The notes under the pieces are model-generated. The model did not search any database. It was not told the origin of the DNA and was given only the letters and a program-made list of their open reading frames with translations. Positions 57,436 to 64,000 of a DNA stretch of 64,000 bases are shown in pieces. The stretch is from Tautonia sociabilis (GTDB taxonomy: Bacteria; Planctomycetota; Planctomycetia; Isosphaerales; Isosphaeraceae). The translations under genes were made by a program, and so were the position numbers. Within the stretch, counting starts at the first letter, position 1; each line of letters starts with the position of its first letter. The stretch covers positions 124,001 through 188,000 of the forward strand of contig NZ_RYZH01000003.1 of NCBI RefSeq assembly GCF_003977685.1. The letters run 5' to 3'.

Positions 57436-57989
57436 CAATCGAGGCCCACGGCGTGGTCGTCGCATTCGACCAGGAGAAGGGGTTCGGCTTCATCCGTTCC
57501 CATCGCGTTGCCGGGGACGTGTTCGTGCACGCCTCGGTCATCGAGGGGGACGGGCGTCTCGTCCCCGGCCAGCGCGTTCGCTTCCTGGCGGAGCCGACCG
57601 ACCGCGGCCCTCGGGCCGTCCGGGCGTGGCCGGGATCGCAGGGGATGACTCCCGCGGCGGCGGCGTCCTCGCTGGTGATCGGGCCGGTCATCCTGGGAAC
57701 GATCGCCCTGAGGATGGCCGGCCTGCCCCTCGTCGTCGCGTTCCTGGTGCCAATGAACCTCGCGACGATCGCCGTCTGGGCCTGGGACAAGCATCGCTCG
57801 GTCCGGGATGGCCGCCGCGTGCCCGAGCGGGCCCTGCTCGGCCTCGCGGCAATCGGCGGGTCGCTCGGTGCCCTGGTCGGCGTCTTCGGCCTGGGTCACA
57901 AGCGGCGGAAGGGTCGGTTCGTCCTCGCCCTGGCTGCGATCCTGGCGGCGCAGGCGGCCCTGGCCGCGGCGCTCCTCGCATCGGGCTGA
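57432..57989 (+). CDS. Cold-shock domain fused to DUF1294 membrane domain
   Basis: 185 residues from the ATG at 57432, overlapping the upstream stop. Residues 1-65 are a cold-shock-type OB fold with KGFGFIRSHR (RNP1-like) and VFVHASVIEGDG (RNP2-like). Residues 75-185 are DUF1294, with about three hydrophobic segments and WAWDKHRSVRDGRRVPERAL, the conserved YxxDKxxA-like motif region of that family. This fusion is known in many bacteria and suggests a membrane-tethered RNA-binding protein, but its role is not established. Confidence 0.9.
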   Translation: MTIEAHGVVVAFDQEKGFGFIRSHRVAGDVFVHASVIEGDGRLVPGQRVRFLAEPTDRGPRAVRAWPGSQGMTPAAAASSLVIGPVILGTIALRMAGLPLVVAFLVPMNLATIAVWAWDKHRSVRDGRRVPERALLGLAAIGGSLGALVGVFGLGHKRRKGRFVLALAAILAAQAALAAALLASG

Positions 57990-57991
57990 CA

Positions 57992-58025
57992 CCGGGGGGA
58001 GTCCGGGAAACCCGGATCCCCCCGG
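57992..58025. terminator. Bidirectional terminator hairpin
   Basis: CCGGGGGGA-G-TCCGGG (57992-58007), loop AAA, CCCGGA-TCCCCCCGG (58011-58025): 15 bp with one bulged G. It fills the gap between convergent genes ending at 57989 and 58034. No T-run, so termination may need other factors. Confidence 0.65.
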
Positions 58026-58033
58026 CCTCCGGA

Positions 58034-59329
58034 TCAGGCCAGCGCCTCGGCGATCGGCGTCCCGTTGCGGACGATCGCCACCGGCCGGCCGGTCGGCGTG
58101 TGGTATTCCTTGGCCGGATCGATGCCGAGCCGGTCGTAAACGGTCGCCGCGATGTCGTCCGGTGTGATCCCCTTCCCGTCGATCGGCCCGGAGCCCGTCT
58201 CGTCGCTGGCGCCGACCACTCGGCCGCCGGCGATCCCGCCGCCCCCCAGGAGGACGAACATCGCCCTCGGATAGTGGTCCCGGCCTCCCCGCTGGTTCAC
58301 CTTCGGCGTGCGGCCAAACTCGCCGGAGACGAACACAAGGGTCGAGTCCAGCAGCCCCTTCTGCTCCAAGGCGAGGAACAGGCCGGAGAGGCCCGCGTCG
58401 AGCTGCGGCAGGTTGCGGTCCTTCAGGCGGTTGAAGTTGTCCTGGTGCGTATCCCAACCGCCGTTGGAGACGCTCACGAACCGGACGCCCGCCTCCACCA
58501 GCCGGCTTGCCAGCAGACAGCTCTGGGAGAAGGGATCCTCGCCAAACAGGGAGGTGATCGACGACGATTCCCGGCTGATGTCGAACGCCTCTCGGGACCT
58601 CGGTGAGCTGATGATGTCGTAGGCCCGCTGCGAGAAGGCGTCGAGGCCGTTGACGAGGTCGCTCGACTCGAATCCGGCGAAGGCCTGGTCCAGGCTCTTG
58701 AGCAGGTCCCGTCGACGGTCGATCTCCTCGACCGTCAGTCCGCCCCCCAGGGCGATCCCCCGGACGTTGAACGGTCTGCCGGCGCGAGGCGTCGCCTGGG
58801 TGCTGAACGGCGCGTATTCGACCCCCAGGTAGCCCGCCACCTGCGGCGTGGTCGGGATTGCCACGAACGGCGGGAGGTCCGGCGGCGCGGCCAGCTCCTT
58901 GCTCACGACCGACCCGTACCCCGGGTACACCAGCGACGGTAGCGGACGGTTGCCCGTGTTCAGGTACTTCGTCCCCAGGTCGTGCGCGGCCAGGGTGTGG
59001 CTGACCCCCCGGACGATCGTGTATCGGTCGGCACAGGCGGCAAGCCTCGGCAGATGCTCGCCGATCGAGATGCCCGGAACCGCGGTGGCGATCGTCCCGA
59101 ACTCTCCCCGGATCCCCTCGGGGGCCTCTGGCTTCGGGTCGAACGTATCCAGGTGCGACGGGCCGCCGCCCAGGTGGATGTGGATGGCGGCCGTCGCCTT
59201 GCCGCCCTTCAGTTCGCCGGCCTCGGCCAGTCGGAGGAAGGACGACAGGCCCAGCCCGGCGCCGCCGAAGACGCCAGCCTTCAGGAAGTCGCGGCGTCGC
59301 ACGCCGTCGCATGTCCAACTCGTGGCCAT
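58034..59329 (-). CDS. DUF1501 family protein, Tat-exported
   Basis: 431 residues. Tat region GVRRRDFLKAGVFGGAGLGLSS. Family blocks: GGGPSHLDTFDPKPEAP, FVSGEFGRTPKVNQ and GGRDHYPRAMF. Closest in the window to the 11566 copy. Last gene of the minus-strand group that begins with the ECF sigma factor; the gap to the PSD1 stop is 117 bp, with no gene in it. Confidence 0.94.
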   Translation of the reverse strand: MATSWTCDGVRRRDFLKAGVFGGAGLGLSSFLRLAEAGELKGGKATAAIHIHLGGGPSHLDTFDPKPEAPEGIRGEFGTIATAVPGISIGEHLPRLAACADRYTIVRGVSHTLAAHDLGTKYLNTGNRPLPSLVYPGYGSVVSKELAAPPDLPPFVAIPTTPQVAGYLGVEYAPFSTQATPRAGRPFNVRGIALGGGLTVEEIDRRRDLLKSLDQAFAGFESSDLVNGLDAFSQRAYDIISSPRSREAFDISRESSSITSLFGEDPFSQSCLLASRLVEAGVRFVSVSNGGWDTHQDNFNRLKDRNLPQLDAGLSGLFLALEQKGLLDSTLVFVSGEFGRTPKVNQRGGRDHYPRAMFVLLGGGGIAGGRVVGASDETGSGPIDGKGITPDDIAATVYDRLGIDPAKEYHTPTGRPVAIVRNGTPIAEALA

Positions 59330-59446
59330 CGGAGGAGGCCTCCCGCGGAGAAGAAGGAAGGGGGATTCGGGAATAGCTCGCGTCGATGAGGTCGGAGAGG
59401 ATTGGCCGCTCCGGGGGCATCCCCGCCAGGAGGCGGCCGGATCGAA

Positions 59447-61903
59447 TCAGTGGTTTGTTATGAATTCTTTGGTGTTCATCAGCGCCCAGAGCAGACCGCG
59501 GAGCCCCTCCTCGGCACCCTTCGAGCCCTCGAAGTACGCGTTCGAGGCCTCGTGTTCCTCGGGATTGGGTCGCCGGGAGAGGGTGCGCAGGAACGCCTCC
59601 TCGATCAGGGCATCAGGGGCCCCTTCCTCTTGCTTCCGAAGCGACCGGACCCAGCCGTCCCGGCGATCGATCGCGGCGTGCATCTCCTGGTCGTTCTGCA
59701 GGTAGATGAGCTGGAGCAGGTTCGGGTCGTCCGATCGGCTGCAGTCGCAGTTTGTGTCCCGGGGAGACCGGCCGAAAACGCGCTCGGCGTAGTTCGCGTT
59801 TCCCCGGCCGGTCCCGGCCCGCTGCCGGGGGCCGAAGGCGCGCTGATCGGCCTCGACGGCGAAGCGGGTGAGTTCTTCGGGCCCCGCGGTTGCCTGCAAG
59901 ACCGCGTCGAGCAGGACCTCCGCTGGCAGGCGACGGACGATGGCCCGGCTGAAGTTCCGCTCGTCGAGGAAGTTGGTGTCGTTTGGCTTCCAGCTGCGCT
60001 GGTAGGCGAGGCTGCCTGTAATCTCCCGATGCAACCACTTCATGTCGAAGCCGCTGGCGACGAACCCGCGGGTGAGCGCCTCCAGCAGGGCCGGGTTGCT
60101 CGGCGGGTTGGCGAGGTTCATGTCGTCGGGAGGGTCGATGATCCCCCGGCCGAAGTACCGGGCCCAGACCCGATTGACGAACGCCTGCGCGAAGTACGGG
60201 TTCTCCTCGCTCCGGAGCCACTCCATGAGCGGCTCCCTCGGGTCGGAGTACCCGGCCAGTGTGACCTCGTCCCCGCCGAGGACCCGAGGGGTTACCGCCC
60301 GTCCCGCTCCGGACCGGGACGACGCCCCGCGTCGGTTCCCTCGCATCCGGGACGCGACGACGTAGACCTCCTCGAAGGGGACGATCTCCCCCTCCTGGAG
60401 CCGCTTGGCGATCTCGCGACGCTTCACGCCTCCCGGCTTTCCGGCGATCCCCAGTGCCTTCTCCAGTTCCCGGATCCGGTCGCGTTCCTGGGGCGGGAAG
60501 CCGTAGGAGATCGGCTGGAAGAACGCGGTGAACCGATGGAAGTCGTCCTGCGTCCACTGGTCGAACGGGTGCTTGTGGCACTGGGCGCACTCCAGGCGGA
60601 CGCCGAGGAAGGCGTAGCTGAAGGAGAGCGCCTTTTCCTCGGGCTGGCGGACGTTCCGACGTGCCCAGAAGTAGGGCATTGTCTCCCGATCGGCGAAGTC
60701 CGCCGGGTCGTTCTCGCGATAGAGCGCCGCGACGTCTTCCAGGTACGCATCGTAGTCCTGCCCTGGTTCCCGGCTCGTCCCGAGCACGATGCCGGCGATC
60801 AGCTCGTCATATGGGACATTCTCGGCGACCCGGCGCTCGATCCATTCGTACCAGTGGCGGGCCATCGTCACGCTGGCGGCCTGCCCGCGCAGGTTGTTCG
60901 GCGAGGCGCCGGTGAGATCGCAGAGCATATTGGTCCACCAGGCCGCGTAGGTCGGACGAGCCAAGAGCTCGTCGACCTTCTTGGCCCGCTTCTCCGGATC
61001 CTCGTCGGCGAGGAAGGCCCGGATCTCCTCCGGGGTCGGCAGCGATCCGGTTAGATCGAGGCTCACTCGGCGGAGGAACTCGGTGTCGGAGCAGACCTCC
61101 GAGGGAACCATCCCCAGCTTCTTGAGCTTTGTGGCGATGTGCTGGTCGATCTCTGTCGGCGAGGCGATCTCAGGGGCGTTTCCGCCGAAGCGGTCGCTTA
61201 CCGGGCGGATGACCTGCGTGCCGATCACGCCGTTGTCGTAGAAGGCGACGACGTAGGTGTCTCCGGGGCCGGTGCTGGTCACCTCGCCGTCGCGGTCGAC
61301 CTCGGCGATCGACTCATCGTTGGTCTGGAACCGGGTCAGGCAGGTGACGTCCTCGATCGATCCGTCCGACCAGTGGGCGATCACCTTCAACTGGGTTGTC
61401 TCGCCCTCCTCCTGGAAGACGACCTCGCTCGGCATGACCTCCAGCCGTTCGAAGACCGCTCCCTGCGCCGCCGGCTCGGCTCCGGCTTCGATCCACCGGA
61501 GCAAGAGCTGGTATTCCCACGTATCATATTCGAGCACCTGACCGCCCTCGTGGGGCTGGGTGAGGGTCGGCTTCTCGAGGATGAGGCTCGACTCGGGAGC
61601 CTCCAGGTCCACCCGAGACTCCCCCTCGGCCATCAGGGCGTCGTGGTCGGCCTGGAAGTCGTACCCGAAGAGCGAGAGCCGGAAGCCCCCCTGTCCCTGG
61701 AACGAGCCGTGGCAGGCCCGGCCGTTGCAGCCAAGCCGGCCCATCAGGGGCAGGACGTGGCGCTGGAAGTCGGGGACCTCGTCGGCCGTGGGGCCAGCGA
61801 ATCGAGCCGAGGCCGGAGGCAGCACATCGGCCGCCCGGGAGCGGTCCGAACCGGCCCAGAGCGCCAGCGGCACCGCGAGGATCGCGGCGAGGGATCGGAT
61901 CAT
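59447..61903 (-). CDS. Ig-like PSCyt2/PSD1 protein with CX4CH motif
   Basis: 818 residues; ATG at 61903 with a GTG one codon earlier (AAGGAG upstream). Signal peptide, then CX4CH (CNGRACH: C59, C64, H65), an Ig-like repeat (about 155-240: VFQEEGETTQLKVIAHWSDGS), DUF1549 with CAQCH near residue 438, a spacer with a PPQERDRIRELEKALGIAG helix, and DUF1553 ending in NTKEFITNH. The ATG overlaps the previous stop as TGATG. Homologous to the 9067-11517 copy, including the CX4CH spacing. Confidence 0.93.
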   Translation of the reverse strand: MIRSLAAILAVPLALWAGSDRSRAADVLPPASARFAGPTADEVPDFQRHVLPLMGRLGCNGRACHGSFQGQGGFRLSLFGYDFQADHDALMAEGESRVDLEAPESSLILEKPTLTQPHEGGQVLEYDTWEYQLLLRWIEAGAEPAAQGAVFERLEVMPSEVVFQEEGETTQLKVIAHWSDGSIEDVTCLTRFQTNDESIAEVDRDGEVTSTGPGDTYVVAFYDNGVIGTQVIRPVSDRFGGNAPEIASPTEIDQHIATKLKKLGMVPSEVCSDTEFLRRVSLDLTGSLPTPEEIRAFLADEDPEKRAKKVDELLARPTYAAWWTNMLCDLTGASPNNLRGQAASVTMARHWYEWIERRVAENVPYDELIAGIVLGTSREPGQDYDAYLEDVAALYRENDPADFADRETMPYFWARRNVRQPEEKALSFSYAFLGVRLECAQCHKHPFDQWTQDDFHRFTAFFQPISYGFPPQERDRIRELEKALGIAGKPGGVKRREIAKRLQEGEIVPFEEVYVVASRMRGNRRGASSRSGAGRAVTPRVLGGDEVTLAGYSDPREPLMEWLRSEENPYFAQAFVNRVWARYFGRGIIDPPDDMNLANPPSNPALLEALTRGFVASGFDMKWLHREITGSLAYQRSWKPNDTNFLDERNFSRAIVRRLPAEVLLDAVLQATAGPEELTRFAVEADQRAFGPRQRAGTGRGNANYAERVFGRSPRDTNCDCSRSDDPNLLQLIYLQNDQEMHAAIDRRDGWVRSLRKQEEGAPDALIEEAFLRTLSRRPNPEEHEASNAYFEGSKGAEEGLRGLLWALMNTKEFITNH

Positions 61904-62556
61904 CACGGTCGGTCTCCTTCTTCCGAGCGAATCGGACGCGGTGAGGGGGCGGCTGGCCGGACTCCCTCGCCGCTGTCGTTTTGGCGACGGACGCGTTGCA
62001 CCTTCTTCATCGCGGCATCGAAGCGTGACTCGATCGTCGCGTCTCCCCGGCGTTCAAGCCGCTGGATCTGCTGGTCAAGCTGTTCCAGCCGCTCTTGCAA
62101 GCGGGCTCGGTCGTATTTTTGGAGGGCGAGCTGGGCGGCGAGCTGCTCGGCGATCGCCTCTCGGAGCTCCCGTTCTCGCTTGTCGTCCGGCTTGCTGATC
62201 AACCGAGCCGTGATCAGGTCGACCCGCGACGTCGCCTTCCAGCTCGAGAGGACCAGCCCGGCTCGTTCCGGATCCCGACGACGTTGCCGATCCAGGTTCT
62301 CCCGGGTGCGAGACAACTCCCGGATGGCCGCGTCGTAGGCTCCCCGGTCCATGGTTTTCAGGGGAGCGAGCAGGCCGGCGAGTTCCGGATGGTGCTGCCG
62401 GACGAACTCCAGGGCCATCTTCTCCCGGGCGTCGGGGGGCTCCTCCCCGTCTCCGGGAGTGGAGCCGGAGGGGCGCGTCGGCTCCTGCGCCGGCGATCCC
62501 GGGATGGGGACCGAGACGATCGCGAGGACGACGAGCGTCCGGACGACTCGGCACAT
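61903..62556 (-). CDS. Exported helical protein, function unknown
   Basis: 217 residues. Signal peptide to about 23 (GSPAQEP), then a Pro/Gly linker and a long helical region with many charged residues (AREKMALEFVRQHHPELAGLL, then EAIAEQLAAQLALQKYDRARL), resembling the periplasmic Spy/CpxP/LTXXQ-type adaptors only in being helical and charged. The tail is disordered. It sits between anti-sigma and PSD1 with a 4-bp gap upstream and 1-base overlap downstream, so it may act in sensing or in the assembly of the PSD1/DUF1501 system. No motif assigns it. Confidence 0.75.
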   Translation of the reverse strand: MCRVVRTLVVLAIVSVPIPGSPAQEPTRPSGSTPGDGEEPPDAREKMALEFVRQHHPELAGLLAPLKTMDRGAYDAAIRELSRTRENLDRQRRRDPERAGLVLSSWKATSRVDLITARLISKPDDKRERELREAIAEQLAAQLALQKYDRARLQERLEQLDQQIQRLERRGDATIESRFDAAMKKVQRVRRQNDSGEGVRPAAPSPRPIRSEEGDRP

Positions 62557-62560
62557 GTCT

Positions 62561-63115
62561 TCAGTTCTCCAGCGGTTGCGGCTCGGGGCTGTCCGGCCCC
62601 CCGTCCAGCTTGACGGCGACCAACAGCCAGCCGGGAGGCTCCGGATCTTCCCCGTCCTCGCCGGCGGGCCACGCCGGATCGGCCGTCTCTTCTTCCGGCC
62701 AGTCCCCCTCGGCCGGGTCGATCAGGCCGTCCAGGGGGCCGACTTCCCTCTGGAGATGCGACCAGGCGCGTTCGACGGCGATGCCCGGCTCAATCGTGCC
62801 CCGCTCCTGCCGCTCCCTCGGGCCGAGGCCGATGATCTGATCGATCCCCATTGCCGCGAGGACCAGGGCGGCGATCAACACCCCGACGACCACCGGGAAC
62901 GCTCGGGAGCGGGAGCCCTTCGGGAGCCCGCTCGGGGTCGGGAGCCGGAGGCAGGAGGCAACCAGCTCGACCGCCTCGGCCAGCGCGGCGCAGGCGTCGG
63001 GATCGGCCTCGAGCCGGGCCTCGAACCGACGCCGACCATCCTCGTCAAGCTCGTCGGCGAGATACCGGAAGGCCTGCCACCGGAGATCGTCGTCGAGCAG
63101 GGCAGGGGGGGTCAT
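62561..63115 (-). CDS. Membrane anti-sigma factor (probable)
   Basis: 184 residues; ATG at 63115 overlaps the sigma stop as ATGA. An N-terminal acidic helical region (DDDLRWQAFRYLADELDEDG, residues about 7-26) matches the small anti-sigma domain pattern, but the zinc-binding HxxxCxxC is absent. One membrane segment follows (about 70-92, VVVGVLIAALVLAAMGIDQII), then an acidic C-terminal domain outside the membrane. Position directly after an ECF sigma gene is the main support. Confidence 0.75.
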   Translation of the reverse strand: MTPPALLDDDLRWQAFRYLADELDEDGRRRFEARLEADPDACAALAEAVELVASCLRLPTPSGLPKGSRSRAFPVVVGVLIAALVLAAMGIDQIIGLGPRERQERGTIEPGIAVERAWSHLQREVGPLDGLIDPAEGDWPEEETADPAWPAGEDGEDPEPPGWLLVAVKLDGGPDSPEPQPLEN

Positions 63116-63690
63116 TGCAACTCCTCGTCTCGGAGGCGGCGAGAGAGCCGTTCCAGGGCCCTCCGCATCCGAGTCAGTACGGTCCCGAGGGGGAGGCCCT
63201 GGTCCCGGGCGATCTGGGCGAAGGTTTTGTCCTCGTAGATGCGGGCCCGAACGACGTCGAGGTACGCCGGGGGGAGGGTGTCCAGGGCGTTCCGCACGGC
63301 CTCGACCGCCTCCCGGCGGACGATCGGGTCGTCGACGTTCGGGTCGTCCTCCGAGGTTGCTTCGATCATCCAGGCGAGCCCTCGCTGGAGGCGATGTCGC
63401 CTCGAATCCCGGCGGCGCAAGGTGATCGCCTCCCGGTAGGCGACCCGAAAGAGCCAACCCCGGAGGGACTCCGGCCTGGCCTCGTGTCCTCGTTCCAGGG
63501 CCTTGGTGAAGGTGGCTTGCAGGGCGTCCTGGGCCAGGTCCGGGTTGCGCAGCACCCCGAGCAGGAACCGGGAGAGCTCCGGCCCGATCTCGGAGAACAG
63601 GTCCGCGACCTGGGTCGGGCTCAGTCGATCCGATCCGGGGCTCGGTCCGCCGGAGGCTCCCGATCGGGCAAAGTCGCTGGGAGGCTCCAT
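63112..63690 (-). CDS. ECF RNA polymerase sigma factor
   Basis: 192 residues. Region sigma-2 has LRGWLFRVAYREAITLRRRD, with the -10 recognition helix; sigma-4 has LPPAYLDVVRARIYEDKTFAQI, then LGTVLTRMRRALERL, a helix-turn-helix for the -35. Short Ser/Pro-rich N-terminal extension (about 25 residues). Probably transcribes this operon and itself. The ATG at 63690 has GGGAGGCT-type sequence only weakly upstream. Confidence 0.92.
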   Translation of the reverse strand: MEPPSDFARSGASGGPSPGSDRLSPTQVADLFSEIGPELSRFLLGVLRNPDLAQDALQATFTKALERGHEARPESLRGWLFRVAYREAITLRRRDSRRHRLQRGLAWMIEATSEDDPNVDDPIVRREAVEAVRNALDTLPPAYLDVVRARIYEDKTFAQIARDQGLPLGTVLTRMRRALERLSRRLRDEELQ

Positions 63691-63982
63691 CGGGGGCCCT
63701 CGTTGCCGTCGCCGGTATCGACGCGCCGGGGCGGCCGACTATTTCAGGCCTCCCCCGAAACCTCCTGGTCCTTCGATCCGGTCTGGCACGACCTGGGGGC
63801 GTCTTCCCAGGGTACAGCCAAGGGGTGACATTCTGGAGCCTTGCCCCCCAAGCCGATGGCCCGAATCGCCTTGGGCCGCCATTGCTCGGGGCGATCCGAT
63901 GGCGTATGGTCGTTAATCGTCACCGCGGCCCCCCCTGCGGATCCCGAGCCGCGCCGCCCTCTGGGTGTCGGGAGTGATTCTG

Positions 63983-64000
63983 ATGAGTGTCGAGACCGCC
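63983..64000 (+). CDS. Possible start of a gene truncated by the window edge
   Basis: ATG at 63983 preceded by GGGAG at 63970-63974 (8-base spacing), open to the edge, six codons only (MSVETA). Too short to test. If real it would be divergent from the ECF sigma gene, and the region 63691-63982 would hold both promoters. Confidence 0.2.

Overview
The window looks like chromosome from a high-GC planctomycete, most likely of the Isosphaeraceae type. The evidence is five DUF1501 genes, each paired with a PSCyt2/PSD1 (DUF1549/DUF1553) gene, twin-arginine signals on the DUF1501 proteins, sulfatases, planctomycete-style ECF sigma/anti-sigma genes, and a DapL-type lysine pathway gene. I have no species-level evidence.

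Layout. 1-18.6 kb is an exported-protein region: four PSD1/DUF1501 pairs (one truncated by the window edge), a nucleotide-sugar-type epimerase, a type I sulfatase and a PPC-domain secreted protein. 18.9-23.1 kb holds two neutral-ceramidase-like secreted proteins flanking a divergent MnmE-like GTPase that lacks the usual C-terminal motif. 23.1-24.3 kb (minus) is a three-gene WXG100-like cassette. 24.4-25.3 kb has convergent tRNA-Val and tRNA-Leu genes with a hairpin-rich interval between them. 25.3-30.2 kb (minus) is a Tat-exported aldo/keto reductase and a prpD-prpB-prpC methylcitrate cycle operon. 30.2-32 kb is gene-poor, with tRNA-Gln and tRNA-Cys. 32.1-40.3 kb (plus) is housekeeping: tyrA, a TPR protein, a YebC-like regulator, dapL, folK fused to a degenerate deoxynucleoside-kinase-like domain, smpB, and a DnaA-like AAA+ protein. 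40.6-47 kb has glgB divergent from a two-component signalling set (response regulator-kinase fusion, PAS kinase, stand-alone receiver). 47.0-48.5 kb is a sulfatase pseudogene with three lesions. 48.5-51.4 kb (minus) is YqgE/AlgH, coaX, obgE and rpmA. 51.8-58 kb holds apgM, two tandem retropepsin/PDZ paralogues, a flippase, a small membrane protein and a cold-shock-DUF1294 protein. 58-63.7 kb (minus) reads as one coupled operon: ECF sigma, membrane anti-sigma, a helical exported protein, PSD1 and DUF1501.

Functional themes. PSD1/DUF1501 pairs are conserved in planctomycetes but biochemically uncharacterised; c-type haem motifs and the Tat signals suggest periplasmic redox or hydrolytic work. 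The last pair sits under what is probably its own ECF sigma/anti-sigma switch. Five DUF1501 proteins, two sulfatases (one dead) and apgM all belong to the alkaline phosphatase superfamily. The most unusual items are the FolK-dNK fusion with a lost P-loop, the MnmE-like paralogue, the WXG100-like triad without visible secretion machinery, the triple-lesion sulfatase, and the structured interval between tRNA-Val and tRNA-Leu.
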